A stretch of 64,000 nucleotides of DNA from an uncultured Chitinophagaceae bacterium (GCA_937862815.1 CALMED010000018.1:1-64000), one strand, 5' to 3'. Shown: positions 19,230 to 27,692, counted from the stretch's first letter. Numbers and translations: made by a program. The notes: generated by a model from the letters alone, not told the origin.

Positions 19230-19568
19230 TTATTGTTCCAATAAATTTTCCACTTCGGAGCGGAGGACAGGAAGATAGGTTGCTGCAATGGTCCAGATAA
19301 TTTCATCCGAAACCGAATCATAGCCATGGATGATGCGGTTTCGTGTATCTACAATTTTTCTTGCATGCGATAACCTGATATCCTGGCCATGCTTCAGAAT
19401 CCGGTTCATGGCCTCCCCGATAATTTCAATGTTGCGCTCCACGGCTCTTCGTGTCCTTAGATCGTTTTTAAAGACTTCATATTCTCGTGGACTATCCAGG
19501 AAAAAGCTGTCAATTTCATTGATCGCCTGTAGAATATCCTACAGCCATGCTTTCACCTCAATATCCAT
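19230..19568 (-). pseudogene. hepT: HepT-like toxin (HEPN ribonuclease) interrupted by an amber codon
   Basis: From the ATG at 19568 the frame reads MDIEVKAWL, then TAG (19539-19541), then DILQAINEIDSFF and on to a full HepT/DUF86 body ending at 19230. The HEPN catalytic motif R-x4-H-x-Y is intact as RNRIIHGY (R76, H81, Y83 in the restored frame). HepT proteins are RNases whose tyrosine is AMPylated by the MntA partner. The position of the stop is where a homologue would have a Tyr or similar residue, so a single base change probably made it. The remaining open part could only start at the GTG at 19442, which lacks the first helix. The start overlaps the end of the mntA-like gene by 11 bases. 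Amber suppression or a sequencing error are the alternatives. Confidence 0.8.
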
Positions 19569-19860
19569 AGATCAGCTTTTTCTGACGGTTCAGGTTGCTG
19601 CGGAAAAAAGGGTTCCGGAGGGCTTTTTCTTCAAGCAGATCAACCGGACGGCCCAATAACTGCTGGAGAGAGAATTTCAGGGAGAAATAATTGTCGGTGT
19701 AACTCCCGGGGTCCATCGCATCAAAATCCACTACCAGGTCAATATCGCTGTCAGCATGTAACTGATTGCCCAGTACCGACCCGAACGCAAACAAATGCTT
19801 CACGTGATGGACCGAACACAACTGCCGTATATCGTTGATATGTGAGTCCAGAGGGTTCAT
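19558..19860 (-). CDS. mntA: MntA-like minimal nucleotidyltransferase antitoxin
   Basis: A 100-residue protein with the nucleotidyltransferase signature G-S-x10-D-x-D: FGSVLGNQLHADSDIDLVVD, with G27, S28, D39 and D41. MntA proteins neutralise HepT by adding AMP to its catalytic tyrosine. The C terminus (RQKKLIYGY) overlaps the start of the HepT frame, the usual antitoxin-first arrangement of this pair. A -7-like box TACCTTTA is at 19868-19875, seven bases upstream of the ATG. The gene looks intact although its partner toxin has a stop codon. Confidence 0.85.
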   Translation of the reverse strand: MNPLDSHINDIRQLCSVHHVKHLFAFGSVLGNQLHADSDIDLVVDFDAMDPGSYTDNYFSLKFSLQQLLGRPVDLLEEKALRNPFFRSNLNRQKKLIYGY

Positions 19861-20098
19861 GCAAGAGTAAAGGTAAAAATTATGTCACAAACTCTCCTGC
19901 AGCAAGTAGGACACCTCACCCCTCCCGGGTCTTTGCCCGGGACTCCGCCCGGAGAGGGAGAAGCCCCTCCCCGCCCGATGGACGGGCGGAAGGGGTTGAT
20001 TTCGTGCGGGGATTGGTTCATTTTCCGGTAGACGGATGCTGCACGGCCGTTAGGGACGTTTGAACAATAAACTGCATTTCAGCATTTTGAACAAAATT

Positions 20099-21307
20099 TC
20101 ACACCTCCTGCAAAAATTCGAGTAACGACAGATGGCGTATGCCGGCATAGGTATTGCGTGAACCCAGATCGTAGGTTACCACCAGCTTGCTATAGTTGTC
20201 GCCAATTTTCTGGAGATTGCCGAATTCCCGGTCCAGGGTGGATGCCTGCTCCAGGCGCAACGCCACCTGTACATAGATTTTCTCCTGTTCTTTCTCCGCC
20301 ACAAAATCCACCTCCGCCCCCTGCCAGATGCCCACCTGCACGGTATAACCCCGGTACCGCAGGTGGTTGTACACCGCGTTTTCCACCAGCTTGCCCCGAT
20401 CGGTGGCCCGGTAGCCCGCGAGGGCATTGCGGATACCCAGGTTTTCGAAATAATATTTTTCCCCCGTTTCGAAGCGGCGCTTGCCTTTGATGTCGTACCG
20501 CGGCACTTTATGCACCAGGAAAGCACTGGCCAGGCAGTCGGCAAAATACTGCACCTGGTTGTGCGGCAGTTTCACCTGTTGGGCTTTTAGGTAATCGCTG
20601 ATGCTGTTCGCCGAAAACAGGCTGCCCACCGAATCGGCGAGGAACCGCACCAGGTTTTCGAGCTGGCGGTTGCTGCGGATGGAGTGGCGGGCAATGACAT
20701 CGCGGTACAGAATGGTGGTGTAGATGTTCCGCAGGTATTCAAACACCACTTCATCGGTGAGTTGCAGATTATGCAGGTAGGGCAGGCCGCCGTAGCGGAG
20801 ATACAGATCCAGCGAGGTTTGCCCGGCTTCCAGGCGGTGGAATTGTAAAAATTCGGGGTACGATAAGCTGTACACCTGCACTTCGATGGTACGGCCGCTC
20901 AACAGCGTAGCCAGCTCGCCTGACAGCAGGTGGGCATTGCTGCCCGTTATGTACACATCCGTCTGCTTCTGCAGCAGCAGGGAGCGGATGGCCTTTTCAA
21001 ACGAAGCGATCTCCTGGATTTCATCCACCAGCACATAATTCCATTTGCCTGCTACAAGGCGCTGTTGGATGTAATCGTGTAAATCAGCCGCTTCCCGGAT
21101 GGCGTCAAATGCAAAGTCCTCCTTGTTGATGTAGATGACCGAAGCTGTGGGGTCTTCCTGCAACACCTCCCGGATCAACTGGTACAGGAGGTAACTCTTC
21201 CCCACCCGCCGTTGCCCGGTGAGTACCTTCACCAGCGGTTTGCGCACAAAAGGGTGCAGCCGTTTGGTATAGGCCTCGCGTGGAATGAGAGAGGAAGGAA
21301 GATTCAT
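20099..21307 (-). CDS. AAA+ ATPase with DUF4143 C-terminal domain
   Basis: A 402-residue protein with Walker A GQRRVGKS (residues 31-38), Walker B YVLVDEIQEI (DE at about 95-96), the sensor-like VYITGSNAHLLSGELATLLS, and YSLSYPEFLQF near 147. The C-terminal half is a DUF4143-type region with a PD-(D/E)xK-like core suggested by GAEVDFVAEKE and IYVQVALRLE near 330-350. Proteins of this family are common in Bacteroidota but their function is not established; roles in genome maintenance or mobile-element biology are guesses. The gene stands alone with direct repeats over its start (21308-21329). A second family member lies at 23082-24275. Confidence 0.88.
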   Translation of the reverse strand: MNLPSSLIPREAYTKRLHPFVRKPLVKVLTGQRRVGKSYLLYQLIREVLQEDPTASVIYINKEDFAFDAIREAADLHDYIQQRLVAGKWNYVLVDEIQEIASFEKAIRSLLLQKQTDVYITGSNAHLLSGELATLLSGRTIEVQVYSLSYPEFLQFHRLEAGQTSLDLYLRYGGLPYLHNLQLTDEVVFEYLRNIYTTILYRDVIARHSIRSNRQLENLVRFLADSVGSLFSANSISDYLKAQQVKLPHNQVQYFADCLASAFLVHKVPRYDIKGKRRFETGEKYYFENLGIRNALAGYRATDRGKLVENAVYNHLRYRGYTVQVGIWQGAEVDFVAEKEQEKIYVQVALRLEQASTLDREFGNLQKIGDNYSKLVVTYDLGSRNTYAGIRHLSLLEFLQEV

Positions 21308-21329
21308 TATACTTGTAAATATACTTACA
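21308..21329 (-). promoter_or_regulatory. Direct repeats and -7-like box upstream of the AAA+ gene
   Basis: The plus strand reads tatacttgta (21308-21317) and tatacttaca (21320-21329), two 10-mers spaced 12 bases and directly abutting the start codon. On the minus strand TATATTTA (21316-21323) resembles the TAnnTTTG box, with a TTG about 21 bases upstream. This could be a promoter overlapped by a regulator site. Confidence 0.35.
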
Positions 21330-21429
21330 GTATTTTACCTAACACAATATTTTTGAAATTATAATTACAACTTGCCCATGTGAAGTCAGGTCCGCTATTA
21401 AGGCAAGTCACCGGCACTACCAAGGTTCC

Positions 21430-21725
21430 TCCCCACCGCCCCGCCCCCATCCCCCCGTTTTGACGGGGCAAGCGCTGAAGGGGAGACCTACGCACCAGCA
21501 TCTCCGACTATAAGATCTTTATTCAAAACCAATTTTCGCCCCGGCGAACATCCCGCTTCGCCCTTGCCTTCGAAGATGCGTAGCATCTTTCCTCCGCCTC
21601 CTCTCTCTGCTTCTCTGCGTTAAAAGAACCCACACGAAAAGAACCCCAGATTCCATGCGCAGAAACCGGAATGCTCGCATAACCCGTAACAATAAAAAAA
21701 CGGTACCCCGATGCTCCGGAACCAA
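21430..21725. repeat. Dispersed ~290-bp repeat, copy 1
   Basis: Starts around ccccccgttttgacggggca and continues through ctccgactataagatcttta, ttttcgccccggcgaa, gatgcgtagcatc and ccatgcgcagaaacc. Near-identical copies are at about 24830-25110 and 25170-25470. Each copy contains small hairpins (ccccgttttgacgggg, ttcgccccggcgaa, gatgcgaagcatc). Degenerate pieces recur at 22008-22100, 33395-33480 and 34470-34600. It has no plausible coding capacity. Confidence 0.75.
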
Positions 21726-22293
21726 AGACCTACTTAAAACTTACAACTCAAAACTTAAAACTAATCCCCCCCTCCTTTCTCTGCTTCTCTACGGTAAAAA
21801 TCGTTGGCCGTTGGCCGTTGGCCGTTGGCCGGAAAACCGCTCCGGAACGAAGCCCCATTCCATCCTTCAGTCCTTCCTTCCTTCAATCCTTGTTTCTGAA
21901 CCACAAAGGCACAAGGGACACCAAGGAACACAAAGAAGGAGTGCATAGTTAAAGGTGAACGCATTCAATCCTTCAGTCCTTCAATCCTTCAGTCCTTGAA
22001 GCCCCCCCCATTTTCGCCCCGGCGAAAATCCCGTTGCGCCCTTGCCTTCAACGATGCGAAGCATCTTTCCTCCGCCTCCTTTCTCTTGTTCTCTGCGGTA
22101 AAAATCGTTGGCTGTTGTTCGTTGGCCGTTGGCCGTAAAACCGTTCCTTAACGATGACCCATTCATTCAGTCATTCAGTCATTCAATCCTTCATTCATTC
22201 GATCCCTGAATGCCACCTACTTCTGGAACCGAACCCCAAGTTCATGTATACTTGAACCGTTGCAACCCAACCTCTTTTCATTGACCGGCCACC
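21726..22293. repeat. Spacer of short repeats
   Basis: No gene is seen. It holds a gttggccgttggccgttgg run (about 21802-21828), ttcaatcct/ttcagtcct runs (about 21862-21890 and 21962-22000), an accacaaaggcacaaggg fragment near 21900, and a partial copy of the ~290-bp repeat near 22008-22100. A cattcagtcattcagtcatt run is near 22150-22200. Confidence 0.55.
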
Positions 22294-22683
22294 CTATGCT
22301 ACAAGGCTCAATCCTTCAATACGATCAAAATGCTTTTTGTTCAATGTTGCAACAGGTAAATGATTGGTCATTGCCGTTGCTGCAATAAACAGATCGGCAA
22401 GATCAATTTGCTTTCGCTTCTTTTTAAGAGCCGCATTGATATGCACAGCTGTATCAACACAACTTTCATCAAAAGAAAGAATAGGAATGGAAACGAATAT
22501 GCTTTCCCAAAAAGCCATTTGGCTTTGAGTGGCTCCCGAGCAGAGTTCGTATTTTGTTATGGCTGAGATGGCAAAATCATATCCCTTGTCAATAAGGGCA
22601 ATCCATGCAGCGTTGACTTTATTGGTCTTACGATAGTAATCAATCAGAACAGAAGTATCTGCTAAAATCAGCTGACCCGCCAT
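22294..22683 (-). CDS. PIN-domain ribonuclease toxin (VapC-like)
   Basis: A 129-residue protein of standard PIN length. The expected acidic cluster is present: D9 in ADTSVLIDYY, E46 in ITKYELCSG, and D94/D97 in IDLADLFIAATA, followed by VATLNKKHFDRIEG. VapC toxins cleave specific RNAs, often tRNA or rRNA, when their antitoxin is lost. The start overlaps the upstream antitoxin gene by 16 bases, so the two should be translated together. Confidence 0.9.
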   Translation of the reverse strand: MAGQLILADTSVLIDYYRKTNKVNAAWIALIDKGYDFAISAITKYELCSGATQSQMAFWESIFVSIPILSFDESCVDTAVHINAALKKKRKQIDLADLFIAATAMTNHLPVATLNKKHFDRIEGLSLVA

Positions 22684-22895
22684 TGATTAATTGCTTTTCG
22701 GTTATTTTCAATGGTTGCAAGCTGTTTCTTTGTTGCCACCGGCCCGTTTAAAAGAAGCGTTTTCAGATCTGGCTTCCCCTTTTCTTTGACCGATTTTTTT
22801 TCAATTTCTTTTTTTAGTTGCCGCAACTTAACGGGCGGTAATTTTTTTACAATTTTTACCAATTGGTCAAATTCGATGTCTACCTGTACTTGCAT
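22668..22895 (-). CDS. Antitoxin of the PIN toxin pair
   Basis: A 75-residue, highly basic protein (many Lys). A short N-terminal part (VQVDIEFDQLVKIVKKLPPV) contains the VKKLP phrase seen in small Bacteroidota antitoxins, and a C-terminal tail likely wraps the toxin. It lies upstream of and overlaps the PIN gene, the normal antitoxin-first order. No DNA-binding fold can be assigned by eye, so the family is left open. An imperfect -7-like box (TAATTTAG) lies just upstream. Confidence 0.75.
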   Translation of the reverse strand: MQVQVDIEFDQLVKIVKKLPPVKLRQLKKEIEKKSVKEKGKPDLKTLLLNGPVATKKQLATIENNRKAINQWRVS

Positions 22896-23081
22896 ACACT
22901 AAATTAAGAAAAAATGGTTCAACTGTCATTTTTCCATTGGCCGATGGTCGTGGGCCGCAAAACCGCTTAGTAACGAAATCCCATTCAATCCTTCAGTCCT
23001 TCAGTCCTTCAATCCTTGAATTCCCCCCCGCTCCAGAACCGGACTATCCTTTAACAGGATACTTTTCCCCAATAGAAGCCT

Positions 23082-24275
23082 TTAGTAAAGAAAACCAAAG
23101 AGCCACAACGGTACTTTCTGACCAAGGCCGGTTTCCAGGTCATCGGCAACAATGTAGCCGGCCGGATGCTGTGCCAGCTGGCGGCGCGACTTACCCTTGC
23201 CACCCACTTCAAAGAGGTACTGCTGATCTACTTCAAAATCGGCCACGCCGCTGTAACCAACCCGGTGCAGCGCTCCTACCTGGTTGTAGAAAAAGGTCTC
23301 CCGGAGATTTCCTTTATCCGCTCTCCCACCTCCTAATGCAGCCACCAGGTTGGTATTGTCGAGGTAGATCTTTTCCGGTTTGTTCATGCCGGCCACCCCC
23401 GCCGCTGCCGCCGGCAACAGGCGCAGAATGCCGGCCCGTTCCAGCAGTGTCAGGTAATGCAGAACGGTTTCCCGTTTTACACCCACCTGCCCGCTGATCC
23501 AGCTGATATTGGGCTTGAAGGGCACCGACTCGGCCAGTACCTGCAGCAGGGATTTGAGTTTCAGCACCGAGGCATACGACAGATTGGCCACAGCCGGAAT
23601 ATCGGTTTCCAGCACCTGGTTCACTGTGTTCCGCAACCGGTGGTGGTAATTGGTTTCGTTCTCCCGGTAATAGGGATAGCAGCCCACCGACAGATAACGG
23701 GCAAAATGAGCCAGGGGGGATGCGAGTTGCGACAACAGCGACCTGCTCACCGGTACATGCTGTTCCAGCAGCTGCTGCAACGGATAAGCGGGCAGTTCCA
23801 GTCCGCTGTCAAGTGCCAGAAACTCCCGGAACGACAAGCCGTGCAAGGTGTAAAAGACGGCCCTCCGGCTGATATCGGCCTGCCCCTGAAACAGCTCCAC
23901 AACGGAAGACCCTGTAAAAATGAGTTGGAGATCAGGATACTGATCGTACAGGTTTTTGACTTCCAGCGACCACTGCGGGTACTTGTGCACTTCATCGAGG
24001 AGCAGATGCCGGTAGCCCCGTTTATAAAAATAATCGGCAACCGCCGACAGCGTATGTTGCTGGAAAAAAAGACCGTCGAGGCTCAGGTACAGCGTTTTGG
24101 CGTTTTTCAGCTGCAGCCGGCCGTACTGGAGCAGTAAAGTGGTTTTACCCGTGCCCCTCGCCCCGAGAATGCCGATTAAACGGTCCCGCCAATCGATATT
24201 AGCATAAAGGTACCGTGTAAAGGATACGGGAGCCCGTTCTATCCGGGAGAGCGATATCTCGAGTAAACTTTCCAT
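23082..24275 (-). CDS. AAA+ ATPase with DUF4143 C-terminal domain
   Basis: A 397-residue protein. Walker A is GARGTGKT (residues 38-45), Walker B is HLLLDEVHKY (DE at 94-95), and the sensor-like LIFTGSSVVELFQGQADISR is followed by HGLSFREFLALDS. The C-terminal region holds a helix-turn-helix-like stretch (WISGQVGVKRETVLHYL) and a nuclease-like core (GVADFEVDQQYLFEVGGKGK). It is only distantly similar to the ATPase at 20099-21307. Its function is unknown. The promoter and two inverted repeats upstream suggest tight, possibly autogenous control. Confidence 0.88.
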   Translation of the reverse strand: MESLLEISLSRIERAPVSFTRYLYANIDWRDRLIGILGARGTGKTTLLLQYGRLQLKNAKTLYLSLDGLFFQQHTLSAVADYFYKRGYRHLLLDEVHKYPQWSLEVKNLYDQYPDLQLIFTGSSVVELFQGQADISRRAVFYTLHGLSFREFLALDSGLELPAYPLQQLLEQHVPVSRSLLSQLASPLAHFARYLSVGCYPYYRENETNYHHRLRNTVNQVLETDIPAVANLSYASVLKLKSLLQVLAESVPFKPNISWISGQVGVKRETVLHYLTLLERAGILRLLPAAAAGVAGMNKPEKIYLDNTNLVAALGGGRADKGNLRETFFYNQVGALHRVGYSGVADFEVDQQYLFEVGGKGKSRRQLAQHPAGYIVADDLETGLGQKVPLWLFGFLY

Positions 24276-24277
24276 TA

Positions 24278-24336
24278 TTGACCTTTGTAAAGGTCAAATA
24301 TAGCATTTTTTTGCCCTATAAATAGGTCATTTATAG
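24278..24336 (-). promoter_or_regulatory. Promoter with two inverted repeats upstream of the AAA+ gene
   Basis: A perfect palindrome (9-bp arms ttgaccttt and aaaggtcaa, 2-base gap) lies at 24278-24297, two bases before the start codon. A second perfect inverted repeat (CTATAAAT-aggtc-ATTTATAG) lies at 24316-24336. On the minus strand TATATTTG (24295-24302) matches the -7 consensus TAnnTTTG, with TTTA at roughly the -33 spacing. The two sites share a direct repeat (about AAAGGTCAAATATAGCA). This layout fits a repressor operator over the transcription start. Confidence 0.55.
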
Positions 24337-24830
24337 CAAAATAGTTTATTCCATGCTTGCAACATCCGCGTGATGCGCTGCGCTGGATTTGCCCGGGTTG
24401 GTGGCAGCATGAACCATATTTCGCCGTGGGTTGTGGGCAGCAAGTTGTGGGTTGTTGGCCGATGGTAGTTGGCCGTTGTTCGTTGGCCGGAAAACAGCTC
24501 CGTAACGAAGCCCCATTCAATCCTTCAATTCTTATTTCCGCCGCAAAGACGCTAAGGCGCTAAGTGGCACCAGGTTGAAATAAATAGATGCAGGCAATCC
24601 ATTCAATCCTTCATTCCTTGCTTCTGAACCACAAAGGCACCAGGGACACAAAGAATGCAAAAGGCTGGAATGCACAGCTACAGGTAAGACATCTCAACCC
24701 TTCAATCCTTCATTCCTTATTTCCGCCGCAAAGACGCTAAGGCGCTAAGTGGCACCAGGTTGAAATGAACAGCTGCAGGCGAACCATTCATTCACTCATT
24801 CATTCACTCATTCATTCAATCCTTGCCCCC
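24337..24830. repeat. Spacer of dispersed short repeats
   Basis: No gene is seen. The phrase ccgccgcaaagacgctaagg with its continuation occurs at about 24536-24580 and again at about 24722-24766. Runs of ttcaatcct and cattcactcatt lie near 24515, 24600, 24695 and 24785-24820. A ttgttggccgatggtagttg-like run lies near 24450. Confidence 0.55.
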
Positions 24831-25110
24831 ACCGCACCGCCCCCATCCCCCCGTTTTGACGGGGCAAGCGCTGAAGGGGAGCCCCACGCACCAGCATCTC
24901 CGACTATAAGATCTTTATACAAAGCCAATTTTCGCTTGCGAAAATCCCTCTGCGCTCTTGCCTTCAAAGATGCAGCGCATCTTTCCACCACCTCCTTTCT
25001 CTGTCTCTCCGCGTTAAAGAACCCATCCAAAAAGAAAAGTAAATTCCATGCGCAGAAACCTGATTACACCCATAACCCGTAACACATAACCCGTAACCCA
25101 AAAAAAGGTA
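24830..25110. repeat. Dispersed ~290-bp repeat, copy 2
   Basis: Begins gcccccatccccccgttttg and runs through the ctccgactataagatcttta core to ccatgcgcagaaacc and tacccgtaacc-like words. It aligns along its length with the copies at 21430-21725 and 25170-25470. Confidence 0.75.
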
Positions 25111-25169
25111 CCCCGTCGCTCAGGAACGAAGACACATTCATTCCTTCAATCATTCAATCCTTCAGTCCT

Positions 25170-25470
25170 TGCCCGCACCGCCCCCATCCCCCCGTTTTGA
25201 CGGGGCAAGCGCTGAAGGGGAGGCCTACGCACCATCATCTCCGACTATAAGATCTTTATACAAAACCAATTTTCGCCCCGGCGAAATTCCCTCTGCGACC
25301 TTGCCTTTAATGATGCGAAGCATCTTTTCTCCCCTCTTTTCTCTTGTTCTCTGCGGTAAAAGTACCCGCACAAAAAGAACCCCACATTCCATGCGCAGAA
25401 ACCGGAATTCTCGCATAACCCGTAACCCATAACCCGCAACAAAAAAAAGGAACCCCAATACTCCGAAACC
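25170..25470. repeat. Dispersed ~290-bp repeat, copy 3
   Basis: Same order of landmarks as copies 1 and 2, including ttttgacggggcaagcgctg, the gatgcgaagcatc hairpin and ccatgcgcagaaaccgg. Copies 2 and 3 are direct repeats about 340 bp apart. They lie between the accessory segment and the glycan locus. Confidence 0.75.
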
Positions 25471-25563
25471 GAAAACCCATTCACTCATTCAATCCTTCAA
25501 TCCTTGTCTTCCCAACCTCTTGAACTTTTGGAGCCTCTGGAACTTCTTGAACTTCCCGCTCCC

Positions 25564-26724
25564 TTAAACCCTTCGTTTCACCCCCTTGTACGACATGGCT
25601 TTACAATAGATGATGAAGAACAACGGCATAATCTGCGCCTTCTGCCGCATGGCCAGTCCCAGGTTGGCCGCCATCTGGGCCAGGGCAATGGAGCCGAGCA
25701 GAAAAATAAACAGTCCGATACGAAACCATCCGTTCCAGTTACGCCAATTCGGTACGCAATACCGGATGATCTGGAGTGTCATCAGGATGTAAATCAGGTT
25801 TTCAAAAGAAACCACTATCCCCAGGAACCCGGGGGCGTCCACAAATAAGGGACGGTACCAGAACGTAAACAGCTTTTGCGCCTGGTTGTAATTACCAATA
25901 TCCACACCGGTGGTGGCACGGGTGTTTTCAATGGCACGGGTCCGCAATTTTTGCGATTCAAAAATGTTTACATCAGTACGCCCGGTATATTTCCCAAGGT
26001 CATCAAGAATAAACAGACCTACAGCGAGGGCGGCTCCCACCATTAACCCCTTGTAGTACCATTTGATTCCTTTCAGCGTAAACATGAGCCCCATACCAGT
26101 TCCTACGATGATGATAAACAACACATGCCCCCGAATCATATAAACCAGTAAGGCCCCCAGAACAATCAGAATCCATCGCTTCTGAAACCGACTCAGGCCA
26201 TAAATAATGAGACCGATGCCCAGCAACATCACAGGCCCTTTTCCGATGGAATTACTCCAGAAATGAATGTTAGGTAACAGAAAAACCAGTTCTACGATGG
26301 AGAAAGAGCGGTATATCGGGCGCAGAAAGGGCAGATTCTCTTTGGCAGCGAAATAAAACAGCATCACACCCTGCATACCGATGTATCCAAAGATCAGCAT
26401 ACAGGATTCATAACTCAACCCCAGGAAACTGGACAAGGGCCAGGTGATAAACTGAATAAAACGGGTATCCGTCCCCCACCACATCAGCCAGTTATCCGAT
26501 TCGCTGGTGTAAAACCAATACGACACGGAATCAGACCGCTCCACCAGTGCATAGGAATAATAGACCAGGAACAACCCCAGGTGTAATCCAGCAAGAATGT
26601 CAATATACCCAACAGGTTCAGGTGTCCGAGAGAAGCGGGAAATGTCCGAAACCCGCCGGATCCAACGTTGCCGTTGAAACAGGTAAAGCAGCAACACCAG
26701 TAAGATTACAACAATCAGATCCAT
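25564..26724 (-). CDS. Polytopic membrane protein, probable Wzy/EpsG-like polysaccharide polymerase
   Basis: A 386-residue protein with about ten hydrophobic segments. It carries SVSYWFYTSESDNWLMWWGT near 70, and LLPNIHFWSNSIGKGPVMLL near 150-170. The HFWSxSIGK phrase is typical of uncharacterised O-antigen/EpsG-type polymerases in Bacteroidota. Such proteins join repeat units in the outer leaflet of the inner membrane. It is the last gene of the glycan locus and follows the GNAT gene by eight bases. An alternative is another membrane enzyme of glycan assembly. If it is a polymerase, it coexists with a Wzm/Wzt exporter. Confidence 0.6.
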   Translation of the reverse strand: MDLIVVILLVLLLYLFQRQRWIRRVSDISRFSRTPEPVGYIDILAGLHLGLFLVYYSYALVERSDSVSYWFYTSESDNWLMWWGTDTRFIQFITWPLSSFLGLSYESCMLIFGYIGMQGVMLFYFAAKENLPFLRPIYRSFSIVELVFLLPNIHFWSNSIGKGPVMLLGIGLIIYGLSRFQKRWILIVLGALLVYMIRGHVLFIIIVGTGMGLMFTLKGIKWYYKGLMVGAALAVGLFILDDLGKYTGRTDVNIFESQKLRTRAIENTRATTGVDIGNYNQAQKLFTFWYRPLFVDAPGFLGIVVSFENLIYILMTLQIIRYCVPNWRNWNGWFRIGLFIFLLGSIALAQMAANLGLAMRQKAQIMPLFFIIYCKAMSYKGVKRRV

Positions 26725-26732
26725 AATAGAAC

Positions 26733-27692
26733 TCAGAATAACTCTATGTCGCCCGACTCAGGCAGCCATGTAAGAGTATTCGCTTTCAGTGATTGATAAA
26801 GAGTTGGGTTGGCCAGTTCGCGGATGGTAAGTTGTACACTCTTCCTGCGTATATTGAAGTAACCAGCACCTGCCAATCGGGTTGAAGGCAGTTGCTGCAA
26901 CCCGGCAATGGTAATCACCCGGCATCCAAGATCGGCAGCCAAATCCCCGGCTGATGTGAAGAGCAATCGGTAATCTTTTTCCCTGCTGAAAAAGAAGTGA
27001 CAGATGCGTAACTCCATACCGAAACGACGGGACTTCACAGAGAAAAACAACCAGATCCGGTTGTCCCCACGCTCCACTGTTTTGAAAGCGTACTCTTTTA
27101 CCGGACATTGCTGGTAACGCCACTGCAAAAAGGAAGCACTTATTTTGGTACGCAACCCAACAGACTTTCCGACTTTACAATTGACAACTGCAAGATCAGC
27201 AGCCAGCAATTGCTGATGATACCGTTCATAAACATGGGGTTGAAACTTCCGGGACAGAGAACCAAGGCCCAGCCACAACGGCATTTTCCCCCACACCTCC
27301 CACCCCATCTTCAGGTACCCCGGTGTGCTTTGCGTATTGGGGGAGTTAAAAATAAAATCATAACCCTCCTCGGTTGCCGCTTCCACTAACTGCAGCGTCA
27401 GCTTCTTGAAAATCCCCTTCCCCTGATGCTCCGGGTGCGTGGCTGTATCCACCGCACGCAGCGCCCGGTAAACCCGGTCTCCCTCCTGCCAGTCCCACCG
27501 CATCAAGGCTCGCACGCCGATCAACTGCCCCTCCTCCTCCGCCACCAGCACCGGCGACGGACCAAAGGGATTGGTCACGTGCTTCCAGTTCCAGTACGCC
27601 ACCGACTTCTCACTCGATACATCCCCCAGGGATGCTTTCAGGAGCTGGACGATGGCAGGGATATCTTCAGTAGTTGCTTTACGTATGATCAT
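26733..27692 (-). CDS. GNAT-family N-acetyltransferase
   Basis: A 319-residue protein. The N-terminal GNAT domain begins MIIRKATTEDIPAIVQLLKA and carries the acetyl-CoA loop VDTATHPEHQGKGIFKKL (Q-x-x-G-x-G/A-like, QGKGI) near 90. A C-terminal half of about 150 residues is less recognisable. The ATG at 27692 is preferred over a TTG nine codons upstream. Long GNAT proteins of this kind sit in polysaccharide loci and may acetylate an amino sugar or transfer another acyl or aminoacyl group. It precedes the polymerase-like gene by eight bases. Confidence 0.8.
   Translation of the reverse strand: MIIRKATTEDIPAIVQLLKASLGDVSSEKSVAYWNWKHVTNPFGPSPVLVAEEEGQLIGVRALMRWDWQEGDRVYRALRAVDTATHPEHQGKGIFKKLTLQLVEAATEEGYDFIFNSPNTQSTPGYLKMGWEVWGKMPLWLGLGSLSRKFQPHVYERYHQQLLAADLAVVNCKVGKSVGLRTKISASFLQWRYQQCPVKEYAFKTVERGDNRIWLFFSVKSRRFGMELRICHFFFSREKDYRLLFTSAGDLAADLGCRVITIAGLQQLPSTRLAGAGYFNIRRKSVQLTIRELANPTLYQSLKANTLTWLPESGDIELF

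Noticed and set aside
19061..19300. Plus-strand 79-codon frame
   Set aside because: It lies in a spacer repeat and crosses the 3' end of the HepT frame; no family features.
22668..22895. Assignment of the small antitoxin to a named VapB family
   Set aside because: The basic 75-residue sequence shows no clear AbrB, RHH or Phd signature, so only its position and overlap support the antitoxin role.
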